Shown: positions 14,936 to 23,509 of the stretch, piece by piece | Layout of the letters: each line of letters starts with the position of its first letter | Numbering within the stretch: position 1 is the stretch's first letter | Origin: Chloroflexota bacterium | GTDB lineage: Bacteria; Chloroflexota; Dehalococcoidia; Lucifugimonadales; JACPQL01 | NCBI GenBank assembly: GCA_016190445.1 | Contig: JACPQL010000009.1 | Coordinates: 1-33,830, forward strand | DNA length: 33,830 nt | Direction of reading: 5' to 3' | Position numbers and translations under genes: made by a program | The notes under the pieces: generated by a model | What the model saw: the letters and a program-made list of their open reading frames with translations, nothing else | Database searches by the model: none | Told to the model about the DNA's origin: nothing

Positions 14936-15075
14936 AAGGCTCGCGTCCGCAGACAGACGCGAGCCCCGGCCACGGCTATCGTGGCGCACAAAGGCCTCGG
15001 CGGGCGCTACCGCATTCTGGCCCTTTCGCGCATAGCTATCGCGGAAAGGCCACCCGCTGTCTACGGCGCTGGCGC
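14936..15075 (-). ncRNA. L10 leader (ribosomal protein autoregulatory RNA)
   Basis: On the minus strand this untranslated stretch contains GTAGACAGCGGGTGGCC and later CGCCCGCCGAGGCC, which match the L10-binding core of L10 leaders (GUAGACAG-GGUGC pairing with CCUGCCGAGG). A 10-bp hairpin (arms 14939-14948 and 14957-14966) then precedes rplJ, followed by TTGTTA; it could act as an attenuator. Binding of L10 or the L10-L12 complex would shut down rplJ-rplL expression. Confidence 0.75.
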
Positions 15076-15079
15076 TACT

Positions 15080-15793
15080 CTATTCTACAGTGAGCGAAAG
15101 GGTAGTGGGCAAGTCCAGCTTGATGCTCGGCCCCATGGTGGTAGTCAGGTATGCGCTGCGGACGAACTGGCCCTTCACACCTGCTGGGCGCTGGCGCATC
15201 ACCGATTCCACCAGGGTCGCCAGGTTCTCCAAGAGGGCGCGGCTCTCGAAGCTCGCCTTGCCCACTGGGGCATGGATGATGGCCGTCCGGTCCATGCGGT
15301 ACTCCACCCGCCCCTTTCTGGCATCCTCCACGGCGCGGGCTATCTCACCGGGCTGGATCACAGTCCCGGTCCTGGGGTTGGGCATCAGCCCCTTGCGGCC
15401 CAGGATACGGCCCAGCTTGCCGATGCGCCCCATCATGTCCGGCGTGGCTATGGCCACATCGAACTCCAGCCAACCACTCTCGATTTTCTGGACCAGGTCG
15501 TCGCCGCCCACATAGTCGGCGCCCGCCTGCTCCGCTACCCTGGCGGCATCTCCCTGGGAAAACACAAGCACCCGTATCTTGCGCCCCAGACCATTGGGGA
15601 GAACAGCCACGCCTCGCACCATCTGCTCTGCCTGCTTGGTATCTGCGGTGGTGCGGAGGTGCAACTCCACCGTTTCGTCGAAGGCGCGGCGAGAGGCTTG
15701 CTTGGCCAGTTCCACCGCCTCCTGGGGTGAGTAAGCCCGGCCCCGCTCGACGAGAGAGAGGGCCTCCTGGTATTTCTTTCCGCGTGTAGCCAT
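15080..15793 (-). CDS. rplA: 50S ribosomal protein L1
   Basis: A 237-residue L1 protein of the ribosomal L1 stalk, which helps release deacylated tRNA and often represses its own operon. Landmarks are the N-terminus ATRGKKYQEALSLVERGRAY, VELHLRTTADTKQAEQMVRG, the conserved MGRIGKLGRILGRKGLMPNP and the TVIQPGEIARAVEDARKGRVEYR region. ATG 15793 is used, with GGGAG eleven bases upstream; a TTG six codons earlier is less likely. It lies 29 bp after rplK. Confidence 0.96.
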   Translation of the reverse strand: MATRGKKYQEALSLVERGRAYSPQEAVELAKQASRRAFDETVELHLRTTADTKQAEQMVRGVAVLPNGLGRKIRVLVFSQGDAARVAEQAGADYVGGDDLVQKIESGWLEFDVAIATPDMMGRIGKLGRILGRKGLMPNPRTGTVIQPGEIARAVEDARKGRVEYRMDRTAIIHAPVGKASFESRALLENLATLVESVMRQRPAGVKGQFVRSAYLTTTMGPSIKLDLPTTLSLTVE

Positions 15794-15822
15794 AGTGGAC
15801 GCTGCTCCCAATTGCTAGCGTT

Positions 15823-16251
15823 CTACCCCTCCACGACCTTGATCCCCATGCTGCGGGCTGTCCCCTCGATGATCCTGATGGCCCCATCTACAGAGTTCAC
15901 GTTCAGGTCTTTCATCTTGGTCTCAGCTATCTGCCGCAGGGCGGAGCGTGTAATCTCGCCGACCTCCTGGTGGAGCGCTTGACCGCTCCCCTTTTCCAGC
16001 TTGAGCGCCTTTCTTAGCAGCTCTGACGCTGGAGGCGTCTTGGTGACAAAGGTGAAGGAGCGGTCCTCAAAGACCGTGATCTCCACCGGCACGATGGTCC
16101 CCTGTTGCTCGGCGGTGCGGGCGTTGTAGTCCTTGACGAACTGCATTATGTTGACCCCGTGCTGGCCCAAAGCGGGGCCCACGGGAGGAGCCGGTGTGGC
16201 CTGTCCCGCGGCGATCTGAAGCTTGATGATAGCGCGTATTTTCTTTGCCAC
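15823..16251 (-). CDS. rplK: 50S ribosomal protein L11
   Basis: A 142-residue L11 protein at the GTPase-associated centre. The proline-rich N-terminal domain ([20 protein letters not shown]) and C-terminal RNA-binding domain ending in [12 protein letters not shown] are complete. The start is GTG 16251, with GGAGG six bases upstream and only 12 bases after the nusG stop. The order nusG-rplK-rplA is the standard bacterial one. Confidence 0.96.
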   Translation of the reverse strand: MAKKIRAIIKLQIAAGQATPAPPVGPALGQHGVNIMQFVKDYNARTAEQQGTIVPVEITVFEDRSFTFVTKTPPASELLRKALKLEKGSGQALHQEVGEITRSALRQIAETKMKDLNVNSVDGAIRIIEGTARSMGIKVVEG

Positions 16252-16263
16252 CCGGGGCCTCCG

Positions 16264-16827
16264 CTACGTCTTCTCCACTTGGAGGAAGTCCAGTTCCACC
16301 GGGGTCTCCCTGCCGAAGAAGGAGACCAGGACTCGTACCTTGCCCTTGTCGGTGTCTATGTCGCTCACCGTGCCCATGAAATCGGCAAAGGGCCCCTCGG
16401 TGATGCGCACCGTCTGACCGGGCTGGAACCCCACCCGTACCCGCGGCGTCTCGGAGCGCATACGATTCATGATGGAGTCGACTTCCTTCTCCTCCAGGGG
16501 AACGGGCTTGGGGCGCTTTTCGTGCTCGTCTTCGGTGGAGACGAAGCCGGTGATGCCTGGGGTGTTGCGCACCACATACCAGCTCTCGTCGTCCATGTGC
16601 ATCCGGATGAGGAGGTAGCCCGGGAACACCTTGCGCTGCACCGCCTTCCGGCGCCCCTCCTTGATCTCGATCTCCTCCTCCGTGGGGATCACCACACGGA
16701 AGATCTTGTTCTGCATGTCCATGGACTCGATGCGCTGCTCAAGGTTCTTCTTGGCCCGCTCCTCGTGTCCGGAGTAGGTGTGGGCAATGTACCAGCGCGG
16801 CTCTTGCTCTGTGACAGTGGTGCTCAT
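16264..16827 (-). CDS. nusG: Transcription termination/antitermination protein NusG
   Basis: A 187-residue NusG. The NGN domain ([20 protein letters not shown] through [12 protein letters not shown]) binds RNA polymerase, and the C-terminal KOW domain ([25 protein letters not shown]) links to S10 or Rho. An unstructured linker of about 30 residues ([20 protein letters not shown]) joins them. ATG 16827 starts the protein, 22 bases after the secE stop. It is part of the secE-nusG-rplKA transcription unit. Confidence 0.96.
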   Translation of the reverse strand: MSTTVTEQEPRWYIAHTYSGHEERAKKNLEQRIESMDMQNKIFRVVIPTEEEIEIKEGRRKAVQRKVFPGYLLIRMHMDDESWYVVRNTPGITGFVSTEDEHEKRPKPVPLEEKEVDSIMNRMRSETPRVRVGFQPGQTVRITEGPFADFMGTVSDIDTDKGKVRVLVSFFGRETPVELDFLQVEKT

Positions 16828-16849
16828 GGAATGCGTGACAGGGGGCCCT

Positions 16850-17098
16850 TCATCCTCCCAGTATGAGTCGGTTCAGGGTCTGGTTGAACAGCAGGTCAAT
16901 TAGCCCCAGGAAGAAGCCGATGGCCACGGCGATAGCTATGACCAGCAGCGTCAGGCGGGTCGCCTCTTGCCTGCTGGGCCAGACCACCTTGCGCAGCTCG
17001 CTGACCACCTCTCGGAAGAGGCGCACAGGGCCCCCTGCGGCCCCACGGGACTCTGAAAGCATGCCCCGCAACGCAGCTCCCCCCGGCGGCTTGGCCAC
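16850..17098 (-). CDS. secE: Preprotein translocase subunit SecE
   Basis: An 82-residue single-span SecE. The C-terminal half has the conserved amphipathic helix FREVVSELRKVVWPSRQEA followed by one hydrophobic membrane helix (LTLLVIAIAVAIGFFLGLIDLLF). It clamps SecY in the protein-export channel. I use GTG 17098, which has GAGG eight bases upstream and begins five bases after the rpmG stop. The longer GTG 17140 start would overlap rpmG by 37 bases and lacks a ribosome site. Confidence 0.92.
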   Translation of the reverse strand: MAKPPGGAALRGMLSESRGAAGGPVRLFREVVSELRKVVWPSRQEATRLTLLVIAIAVAIGFFLGLIDLLFNQTLNRLILGG

Positions 17099-17103
17099 TT
17101 TGC

Positions 17104-17274
17104 CTACCTCACTTCTCTGTGTGCTTTCTGTGCCCTGCACCGCGGGCAGAACTTACGCAACTCCAGGCGATTTGGGTCGTTGCGCCTGTTCTTCTCGGTG
17201 TGGTAGGTGCGTTCCCTGCAGTCGGAGCAGGCCAGCGTTATCAGCACCCGTGCCTCGCCACGTTTCTTGGCCAT
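17104..17274 (-). CDS. rpmG: 50S ribosomal protein L33
   Basis: A 56-residue L33 of the zinc-binding type. The sequence begins [19 protein letters not shown] and ends in [16 protein letters not shown]; Cys16/Cys19 and Cys43/Cys46 should hold zinc. The [19 protein letters not shown] segment is diagnostic of L33. ATG 17274 lies ten bases after the tuf stop. The position tuf-rpmG-secE-nusG is common in bacteria. It is easily missed because of its size. Confidence 0.95.
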   Translation of the reverse strand: MAKKRGEARVLITLACSDCRERTYHTEKNRRNDPNRLELRKFCPRCRAQKAHREVR

Positions 17275-17284
17275 AGTGTTTGCC

Positions 17285-18487
17285 TTACCCCGTGACCTTT
17301 GTGATCACCCCTGCGCCCACGGTGCGCCCGCCCTCCCGTATGGCGAAGCGCAGCCCCTCCTCCAGGGCCACAGGGTAGATGAGCTTGATGTGCATTCTGG
17401 TGTTGTCCCCAGGCATTACCATCTCTACGCCCTCAGGGAGGACTATCTCACCCGTGACGTCGGTGGTGCGGATGTAGAACTGGGGCTTGTAGCCCGGGAA
17501 GAACGGCGTGTGGCGGCCACCCTCCTCCTTGCTCAGCACCAGGACCTCGGCGTCGGCCTCGGAGTGGGGGCGGATGGAGCCTGGCTTGGCCAGCACCTGG
17601 CCCCGCTCTACATCCTCCCGCTCGATGCCGCGAAGGAGGCAGCCTACGGCGTCGCCAGGCTCGGCCTCTTCCAGGCTCTTGTGGAACATCTCTACGCCAG
17701 TGCACACCGTCTTGCGGGTCTCTATCAGCCCCACTATCTCCACATCTTCACCCACCCGGACGGTGCCGCGCTCCACGCGCCCGGTGACCACCGTGCCCCG
17801 CCCTTTGATGGCGAACACGTCCTCGATGGGCATGAGGAAGGGGCGATCTTTGGGCCGCTGGGGTACAGGTATGTACGAGTCCACGGCGTCCATAAGCTTC
17901 AGGATGGCGCCGCACCACTGGCACTCGCGCTTCCCGCAGCCGCATTCCAGGGCCTTGGTGGCGCTCACCCGGATAATGGGGATCTCCTGCCCCGGGAAAT
18001 TGTACTTGGGGAAAAGCTCTTCCCTGAGCTCCAGTTCCGTGACCGCCAGGAGGTCCTCGTCGGGCACCAGGTCCACCTTGTTCAGTGCCACCACAATCCT
18101 GGGCACCTCCACCTGGCGCGCCAGCAGGAGGTGCTCCCTGGTCTGGGGCATTACCCCGTCGTCGGCGGCCACCACCAGGATGGCGCCGTCCATCTGGGCG
18201 GCACCGGTGATCATGTTCTTGATATAGTCCGCGTGGCCAGGGCAGTCCACGTGGGCGTAGTGGCGCTTCTCCGTCTCGTACTCCACGTGGGTGATCGCGA
18301 TGGTCAGGCCTCTGGCCTTCTCCTCCGGCGCGTTGTCAATGCTATCGTAGGGTCTGAACTGGGCACCGGTAGTCTTGCTGAGGACCATGGTGATGGCGGA
18401 GGTCAAAGTAGTCTTGCCGTGGTCCACATGTCCAATGGTTCCCACGTTGATGTGTGGCTTGGTCCTCTGAAAGATGCGCTTGGACAT
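17285..18487 (-). CDS. tuf: Translation elongation factor Tu
   Basis: A complete 400-residue EF-Tu that delivers aminoacyl-tRNA to the ribosome. G1 GHVDHGKT (19-26), switch [16 protein letters not shown]3 DCPGH, G4 NKVD and G5 SATKAL are present, followed by both beta-barrel domains. Just after G5 is a cysteine-rich segment, [20 protein letters not shown], where most EF-Tu proteins have an acidic, cysteine-free stretch. The four cysteines could bind metal or respond to redox. AAGGAGGAG precedes ATG 18487. Three tRNA genes lie directly upstream on the same strand, as in the classical tRNA-tufB arrangement. Confidence 0.97.
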   Translation of the reverse strand: MSKRIFQRTKPHINVGTIGHVDHGKTTLTSAITMVLSKTTGAQFRPYDSIDNAPEEKARGLTIAITHVEYETEKRHYAHVDCPGHADYIKNMITGAAQMDGAILVVAADDGVMPQTREHLLLARQVEVPRIVVALNKVDLVPDEDLLAVTELELREELFPKYNFPGQEIPIIRVSATKALECGCGKRECQWCGAILKLMDAVDSYIPVPQRPKDRPFLMPIEDVFAIKGRGTVVTGRVERGTVRVGEDVEIVGLIETRKTVCTGVEMFHKSLEEAEPGDAVGCLLRGIEREDVERGQVLAKPGSIRPHSEADAEVLVLSKEEGGRHTPFFPGYKPQFYIRTTDVTGEIVLPEGVEMVMPGDNTRMHIKLIYPVALEEGLRFAIREGGRTVGAGVITKVTG

Positions 18488-18514
18488 TCCGTCTCCTCCT
18501 TGGTTTGGTCACGG

Positions 18515-18587
18515 AGCCCACAGCCGGAATCGAACCGGCGACCTCGTTCTTACCAAGAACGTGCTCTACCGGCTGAGCTATGTGGGC
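18515..18587 (-). tRNA. tRNA-Thr (GGT)
   Basis: A 73-base cloverleaf with acceptor GCCCACA/TGTGGGC, D-arm TAGCTCAGCCGGTAGAGC, anticodon loop CTTGGTAA (anticodon GGT) and T-arm GGTTCGATTCC. CCA is not encoded. It is third in the tRNA run, 27 bp before the tuf start codon. Confidence 0.96.
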
Positions 18588-18630
18588 ATTCCTTCGTGAC
18601 GATCCTGCTCAATTATGGGTCCTCTTGTGG

Positions 18631-18714
18631 TGGAGGGGGTAGGATTCTAACCTACGAAGCCCTAAGGGCGCCAGATTTACAGTCTGGTGGCTTAAACCGC
18701 TCACCCACCCCTCC
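18631..18714 (-). tRNA. tRNA-Tyr (GTA)
   Basis: An 84-base class II tRNA with acceptor GGAGGGG/CCCCTCC, anticodon loop ACTGTAAAT (anticodon GTA), a long variable arm (GCGCCCTTAGGGCTTC) and T-arm GGTTAGAATCC. Bases 18628-18630 encode a CCA end, unlike the two flanking threonine tRNAs. It lies between them. Confidence 0.95.
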
Positions 18715-18791
18715 CCGGACTAGAGCACTGTACCATACCACAGCTACACTCGCCACATCTCCTGACAAGACCCCCAGCGCTCCATTGCCGG

Positions 18792-18864
18792 AGCCCGAGA
18801 GGGGATTCGAACCCGCCAACCTACCGATTACAAATCGGTTGCGCTACCCTTGCGCCACTCGGGC
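18792..18864 (-). tRNA. tRNA-Thr (TGT)
   Basis: A 73-base cloverleaf with acceptor GCCCGAG/CTCGGGC, anticodon loop TTTGTAA (anticodon TGT) and T-arm GGGTTCGAATCCC. CCA is not encoded. It is first in the tRNA-tuf transcript, about 50 bases after the predicted transcription start. Confidence 0.95.
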
Positions 18865-18922
18865 GGGAGGCCGGATGAAAAACGCCAAGAAAGGGCGGCC
18901 CATCAGGCCGCTCACACATGCT

Positions 18923-18951
18923 ACTATATCCGCCGCCGGCCCCCGCGTCAA
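18923..18951 (-). promoter_or_regulatory. Promoter of the tRNA-tuf-ribosomal operon
   Basis: On the minus strand, -35 TTGACG (18951-18946), a 17-bp GC-rich spacer and -10 TATAGT (18928-18923). Start near 18916. The near-consensus elements suit a strongly expressed stable-RNA and translation operon. Confidence 0.7.
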
Positions 18952-19052
18952 GAAGCCCAGCGGTCTTTCCTTCTTCTGCTAGCATCCGTTCCAGAATTCT
19001 TTTTGGGCCCCCGCCATCGGAGGCTGTGCCTCTGAGCGTTTCGGAATAGCCT

Positions 19053-19565
19053 CTAGCTAAAGACGAGTCTCACCTTGTGAAGGCTCCAGAGGCTCATGAC
19101 CAGCTCGCGCTCCACCACCTGGGGGCCAGGGCCCTCCTGCTGTCGGTCCATGTGCACCAGGGTGAGGACAGCCGGGTATCTCCGCGCGTAGGCCAGAGAG
19201 GCGCCTATGGCCGCTGCGATGTGGCCTGCGGTCCTGGCCTTGCTGCGGACCAGCTCAGCGTGGAGCGCCACGGCAGGTGACTTAGATACCTGGGCCACCA
19301 GATCGGGACAGAACTCCGCTCCGAAAAGCACCGTTGGCTCGATGCCCTCAGGGCTGGTCGCCTCCGCTACCCCTCGCCACAGTTGGAACTCCAGCCCGAC
19401 GCTGGCGAGTCGGCGCTCCAGAAAACGGCTCACCACCTTCTCCATGTCGTCCACCAGGTGCCCCCGGCTGCTGTAGGTCCGGCGGAATCTAGCCCGGGAC
19501 AACTCCTGGCCCAACTCTTCCACCAGCTCGTTCAGGCCAATGTAGCGGGGCGCTGCTTCTGTCAT
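19053..19565 (-). CDS. Unidentified protein, possible PD-(D/E)XK-like fold
   Basis: A 170-residue protein I do not recognise. ATG 19565 overlaps the radA stop by four bases (ATGA), with AGGAG upstream, so it belongs to the clpC-radA operon. The middle reads FGAEFCPDLVAQVSKSPAVALHAELVRSKARTAG in outline, followed by an alternating helix/strand region ending in LVHMDRQQ. A Pro-Asp followed about 16 residues later by an acidic residue at the end of a strand recalls PD-(D/E)XK nuclease-like proteins, but the catalytic lysine is not obvious. It may be a degenerate or non-catalytic member. No signal peptide or membrane span is seen. Confidence 0.7.
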   Translation of the reverse strand: MTEAAPRYIGLNELVEELGQELSRARFRRTYSSRGHLVDDMEKVVSRFLERRLASVGLEFQLWRGVAEATSPEGIEPTVLFGAEFCPDLVAQVSKSPAVALHAELVRSKARTAGHIAAAIGASLAYARRYPAVLTLVHMDRQQEGPGPQVVERELVMSLWSLHKVRLVFS

Positions 19566-20962
19566 TCCATGCTCCTGTGGCTGGGGGCGTGGCGGCCCGG
19601 AAGGGCGCACCTGATGGCCTCCGCCAGTGTGCTCAGGGCAACCACCTCTATGCCATCCTCCGGCGAAGGGGTCTCCTCCCTGGCTAACGGCACCAGGGCC
19701 TTGTGGAACCCCAGCCGGGAGGCCTCCCGAAGCCTGCGTCGCAATTGGGGGACGGGGCGCAGTTCCCCACTAAGGGCCAGCTCTCCCATGTAAACGCACC
19801 CTGGGTCCAGGGGAGAGTTTCGGAAGCTGGAGGCGATGGCCATGGCCATGCCCAGGTCTGCGGCGGGCTCTCCCACCCGCAGACCTCCCGCCACGTTCAG
19901 AATAATGTCCTGAGAGCCCAGCGCCAGGTTTGCCTGCTTGGTCAGGACCGCCACCACCATGACCAGGCGGTTGAACTCTACCCCGTTGCAGGTGCGCCGA
20001 GGGGGAGTGAACACGCTGGGGATGGCCAGGGCCTGCACCTCGGCCAGCAGGGGGCGGCTGCCTTCCAGGGTGACGATTACCGCCGAGCCGGCAACCCCCG
20101 CCGGGTGCTGTCCCAGGAAAGCCCCGGAGGGGTCTAACACCTCCTCCAGTCCGTGGTCACTCATCTGGAACAGGGCCAGCTCGTTGGTGGAGCCGAAGCG
20201 GTTCTTGACGCTGCGGAGTATTCGGTGAACGCCCATAGACTCGCCATCCAGGTACAGGACCACGTCCACCATGTGCTCCAGCACCCTGGGCCCGGCCACC
20301 GTGCCGTCTTTGGTGACATGGCCTGCCAGGAACAGAGCGGCGCCGCGGCCCTTGGCCCACTGAAGCAGCAGCCGTGTGCATTCTCGCACCTGCGCAACGC
20401 TGCCGGCAGTGGAGGGGGCCTCCTCCGAGTACAGGGTCTGGATGGAGTCCACAATGGCCAAGGTGGGAGATACCTGCTCCAGGTGACGGAGCACCTCCTC
20501 CACGCAGGTCTCCCCAACGAAGAAGAGGCCCCGGCCCTGAAGGCCCAGGCGCTCGGCGCGCAGCTTGACCTGGGCCGCTGACTCTTCGCCAGAAACGTAA
20601 AGGACTGGCTGTCCGCCGGAGGCCAGGGCCTCCGCGGCCTGAAGGAGGAGGGTGGACTTGCCGATGCCAGGCTCCCCCGCCATAAGGACGACCGAGCCCC
20701 GCACTACACCACCCCCCAGCACCCGATTCATCTCCCGAAAGGGGAAGGTGAGACGCTGGTCCTCTTGGGTGGCTACGGAGGCGAGCTCCTGTGGGCTGGC
20801 GGCGGTGGTGACCCAGGTGCCCCGGCGGAGCGTGGGAGGTGAAGAGACCTGAGCATAGCTGTTCCACGCATCACAGGCGGGGCAGTGCCCCAGCCATTTG
20901 AGGCTCTCGTTGCCGCACTCCTGGCAGACGAAGGCACCCTTCTCCGCCCGGCTCTTTGGCAT
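19562..20962 (-). CDS. radA: DNA repair protein RadA (Sms)
   Basis: A 466-residue RadA helicase-like ATPase that promotes branch migration in recombination. The order is an N-terminal zinc finger (Cys13, Cys16, Cys27, Cys30), Walker A GEPGIGKS (96-103), a RecA-like core with VDSIQTLYS, the RadA-specific KNRFGSTNE motif (about 250-258) and a Lon-protease-like C-terminal domain (LGSQDIILNVAGGLRVGEPAADLGMA in outline). ATG 20962 starts it, 36 bp after the clpC stop. The clpC-radA pairing is common in Gram-positive bacteria and Chloroflexota. Confidence 0.95.
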   Translation of the reverse strand: MPKSRAEKGAFVCQECGNESLKWLGHCPACDAWNSYAQVSSPPTLRRGTWVTTAASPQELASVATQEDQRLTFPFREMNRVLGGGVVRGSVVLMAGEPGIGKSTLLLQAAEALASGGQPVLYVSGEESAAQVKLRAERLGLQGRGLFFVGETCVEEVLRHLEQVSPTLAIVDSIQTLYSEEAPSTAGSVAQVRECTRLLLQWAKGRGAALFLAGHVTKDGTVAGPRVLEHMVDVVLYLDGESMGVHRILRSVKNRFGSTNELALFQMSDHGLEEVLDPSGAFLGQHPAGVAGSAVIVTLEGSRPLLAEVQALAIPSVFTPPRRTCNGVEFNRLVMVVAVLTKQANLALGSQDIILNVAGGLRVGEPAADLGMAMAIASSFRNSPLDPGCVYMGELALSGELRPVPQLRRRLREASRLGFHKALVPLAREETPSPEDGIEVVALSTLAEAIRCALPGRHAPSHRSME

Positions 20963-20998
20963 GTGCCAGCTTTCCTGTCCGGCACCCGCACCCCGGTC

Positions 20999-23458
20999 CT
21001 AAGTGGACGCCACCGCCACCTCGGACCGTAGCACCAACTCGCCCCCCTCCACGTCTATGTGTACGGTGCCCCCGGGCTGGAAGTGCCCCGCCAGGAGCTC
21101 TTCGGACAGTCTGTCCTCTATGTGGGTCTGTATTACCCGCTGGAGAGGTCTAGCGCCAAAGGTTGGGTCATAGCCCTTCTCAGCAAGCCATTCCCTGGCT
21201 GCCTGGGTTATGTCCAGGGACATACCCCTCTCCAGCAGGTGCTGGCGCGCGTTCTTCAGCATCAGGTCCACAATCTGGACGATGTGAGTCCTCTCCAGGG
21301 CGTGGAACACCACGGTGCCCTCGACGCGGTTAAGGAACTCCGGCCTGAAGAACCGCTTCACCTCGTCCAGGACCTTTTCCTTCATCCGCTCGTACTTCTG
21401 CGTCACCGTCTTGGCGTCCTCTGTCTTGGTAGCGAAGCCGATGGCGGTGTCCTGCTTGATGAGGTCCGAGCCGATGTTGCTGGTCATCACCACAATGGAG
21501 TTGCGGAAGTCCACCCTCCGCCCCTTGGCATCAGTGAGGTGGCCGTCATCGAAGATCTGGAGCAGGATGTTGAACACCTCTGGGTGGGCCTTCTCAATCT
21601 CGTCCAGCAGAATGGCGCAGTAGGACCTGCGGCGCACTGCCTCGGTGAGCTGCCCTCCCTCTTCGTAGCCCACGTAGCCTGGAGGCGCTCCCACCAGGCG
21701 GGCCACCGTGTGGCGCTCCATGAACTCCGACATGTCCAGCCGGATCATGGCATCTTCGGAGCCGAACATGAACTCGGCCAGAGCACGCACCAGCTCCGTC
21801 TTGCCCACTCCGGTGGGGCCGAGGAAGAGGAAACTGCCGATGGGCCTGCGGGGGTCCTTCAGTCCCGCCCGGGCGCGGCGCACCGCCTTGGAGATGGCGG
21901 CAATGGCCTCGTCCTGCCCCACGATGCGCTTGTGAAGCGCCTCCTCCATGTGCAGCAACCGCTCCGACTCCTCTATGGCCAGCCGGGTCACCGGGATGCC
22001 CGTCCACATGCTGACCACCTCGGCCACGTCCTCCATGGTGACGGTGGGCTGCCCCTGCTGCTGGGAGGACTGCCATTCTTGCTCCAGGTGCTGTAGCTTC
22101 TCGGTGAGCCTCAGCTCCCGTTCGCGGACCTCGGCAGCGTACTCGTACTGCTGCTGACCCAAGGCCTCTTCCTTCTCCCGGCGCACGCTCTCCAGCACCT
22201 TGCTAGCTTCCTTCACCGAAAGGGGGGTGCTGCTGCTGCGGATGCGCACCCGGGACGCCGCCTCGTCCACCAGGTCAATGGCCTTGTCAGGCAGGAACCG
22301 GTCCGGGATGAACCGGGAAGAGAGGCTGACCGCCGTCCTCAGGGCATCGTCCTCGATGAGCAGGTTGTGGTGCTGCTCGTAGCGGCTCTTGATGCCCCTC
22401 AGTATGTCCAGGCTCTCCTCCACCGTGGGCTCGTCCACGCGCACCGGCTGGAAACGACGCTCCAGGGCGGGGTCCCGCTCCACGTACTTGCGGTAGTCGT
22501 CCAGGGTGGTGGCGCCGATGCACTGGAGTTCACCCCTGGCCAGAGATGGCTTCAGGATGTTGGCGGCATCCACAGCCCCTTCGGCGGCGCCGGCACCCAC
22601 CATGGTGTGCATCTCGTCTATGAAGAGGACGCAGTTCCCCGAGGTCTTGATCTCCTCTATGACCTTCTTGAGCCGCTCCTCAAACTCACCACGGTACTTC
22701 GTGCCCGCCACCAGGGCTCCCATGTCCAGAGTGACCACCCGCTTTCCCTGGAGGGTATGGGGTACATCACCCGAGGCGATCTGCTGGGCCAGGGCCTCCA
22801 CGATGGCGGTCTTGCCCACCCCCGGCTCGCCTATGAGCACAGGGTTGTTCTTGGTGCGCCGGCTGAGGATCTGAATGACCCGCTGGATCTCCTTGGCCCG
22901 ACCGATGATGGGGTCCAGCTTGCCAGAGCGGGCTGCCGCTGTCAGGTCCATGCCCAACTGGTCCAGGGTGGGTGTGCGGGTGGCAGTGCGCCCTCCGGCG
23001 TGGCTCTGGGAGGCGCTCTGGCTGAGAATGCGATTGGTCTCCGCCCTCACCTTGTCCAGAGTTATTCCCAGGCTCTCCAGCACCCCTGCCGCTACCCCCT
23101 CCCCTTCCCGCATCAGCCCAATGAGCAGATGCTCGGTGCCGATGTAGTGGTGGCTGAGGCGGCGCGCCTCGTCCACCGCCAGTTCAATTACCTTCTTGGC
23201 CCTGGGAGTCAGCCCGATGTCCCCTTGAGAGGGGCGCTCACCCCGCCCGATGATGAACTCCACGGCGGAGCGCACCTTGGGCAGCTCAACCCCCAGGTTC
23301 ACGAGCACACGAGCTGCAACCCCATCCGTCTCCCGCACCAGCCCAAGCAGGATGTGCTCGGTACCAATATAGGTGTGGTTGAAGCGCTGGGCCTCCTCCT
23401 GGGCCAGGGACAGCACCCTGCGTGCCCGTTCGGAGAACTTCTCGAATCTACTTGCCAT
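20999..23458 (-). CDS. clpC: ATP-dependent Clp protease ATPase ClpC
   Basis: An 819-residue Hsp100 unfoldase. Two Clp N-repeats occupy residues 1-145 ([18 protein letters not shown] and [18 protein letters not shown]). AAA domain 1 has Walker A GEPGVGKT (210-217). A middle region with the UVR-like helix [18 protein letters not shown] marks ClpC rather than ClpA. AAA domain 2 has GPTGVGKT near 545, and a C-terminal domain follows. It unfolds substrates for ClpP, which is not in this window. GGAG lies before ATG 23458. It is the second gene of the S1-clpC-radA run; no CIRCE or CtsR box is visible in the 51-bp gap upstream. Confidence 0.96.
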   Translation of the reverse strand: MASRFEKFSERARRVLSLAQEEAQRFNHTYIGTEHILLGLVRETDGVAARVLVNLGVELPKVRSAVEFIIGRGERPSQGDIGLTPRAKKVIELAVDEARRLSHHYIGTEHLLIGLMREGEGVAAGVLESLGITLDKVRAETNRILSQSASQSHAGGRTATRTPTLDQLGMDLTAAARSGKLDPIIGRAKEIQRVIQILSRRTKNNPVLIGEPGVGKTAIVEALAQQIASGDVPHTLQGKRVVTLDMGALVAGTKYRGEFEERLKKVIEEIKTSGNCVLFIDEMHTMVGAGAAEGAVDAANILKPSLARGELQCIGATTLDDYRKYVERDPALERRFQPVRVDEPTVEESLDILRGIKSRYEQHHNLLIEDDALRTAVSLSSRFIPDRFLPDKAIDLVDEAASRVRIRSSSTPLSVKEASKVLESVRREKEEALGQQQYEYAAEVRERELRLTEKLQHLEQEWQSSQQQGQPTVTMEDVAEVVSMWTGIPVTRLAIEESERLLHMEEALHKRIVGQDEAIAAISKAVRRARAGLKDPRRPIGSFLFLGPTGVGKTELVRALAEFMFGSEDAMIRLDMSEFMERHTVARLVGAPPGYVGYEEGGQLTEAVRRRSYCAILLDEIEKAHPEVFNILLQIFDDGHLTDAKGRRVDFRNSIVVMTSNIGSDLIKQDTAIGFATKTEDAKTVTQKYERMKEKVLDEVKRFFRPEFLNRVEGTVVFHALERTHIVQIVDLMLKNARQHLLERGMSLDITQAAREWLAEKGYDPTFGARPLQRVIQTHIEDRLSEELLAGHFQPGGTVHIDVEGGELVLRSEVAVAST

Positions 23459-23509
23459 CTCGGTCTCCTGTCGGCGCCACTCCCCGGGTTTCCGGACGGT
23501 GGGTGCCGG

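Noticed and set aside
13994-15730. 578-codon open frame opposite rplL, rplJ and rplA
   Set aside because: Antisense to three certain ribosomal genes and the L10 leader.
17207-18982. 591-codon open frame opposite tuf and the tRNA genes
   Set aside because: It runs antisense through EF-Tu and three tRNAs; a GC-rich shadow with His/Gly/Leu-rich composition.
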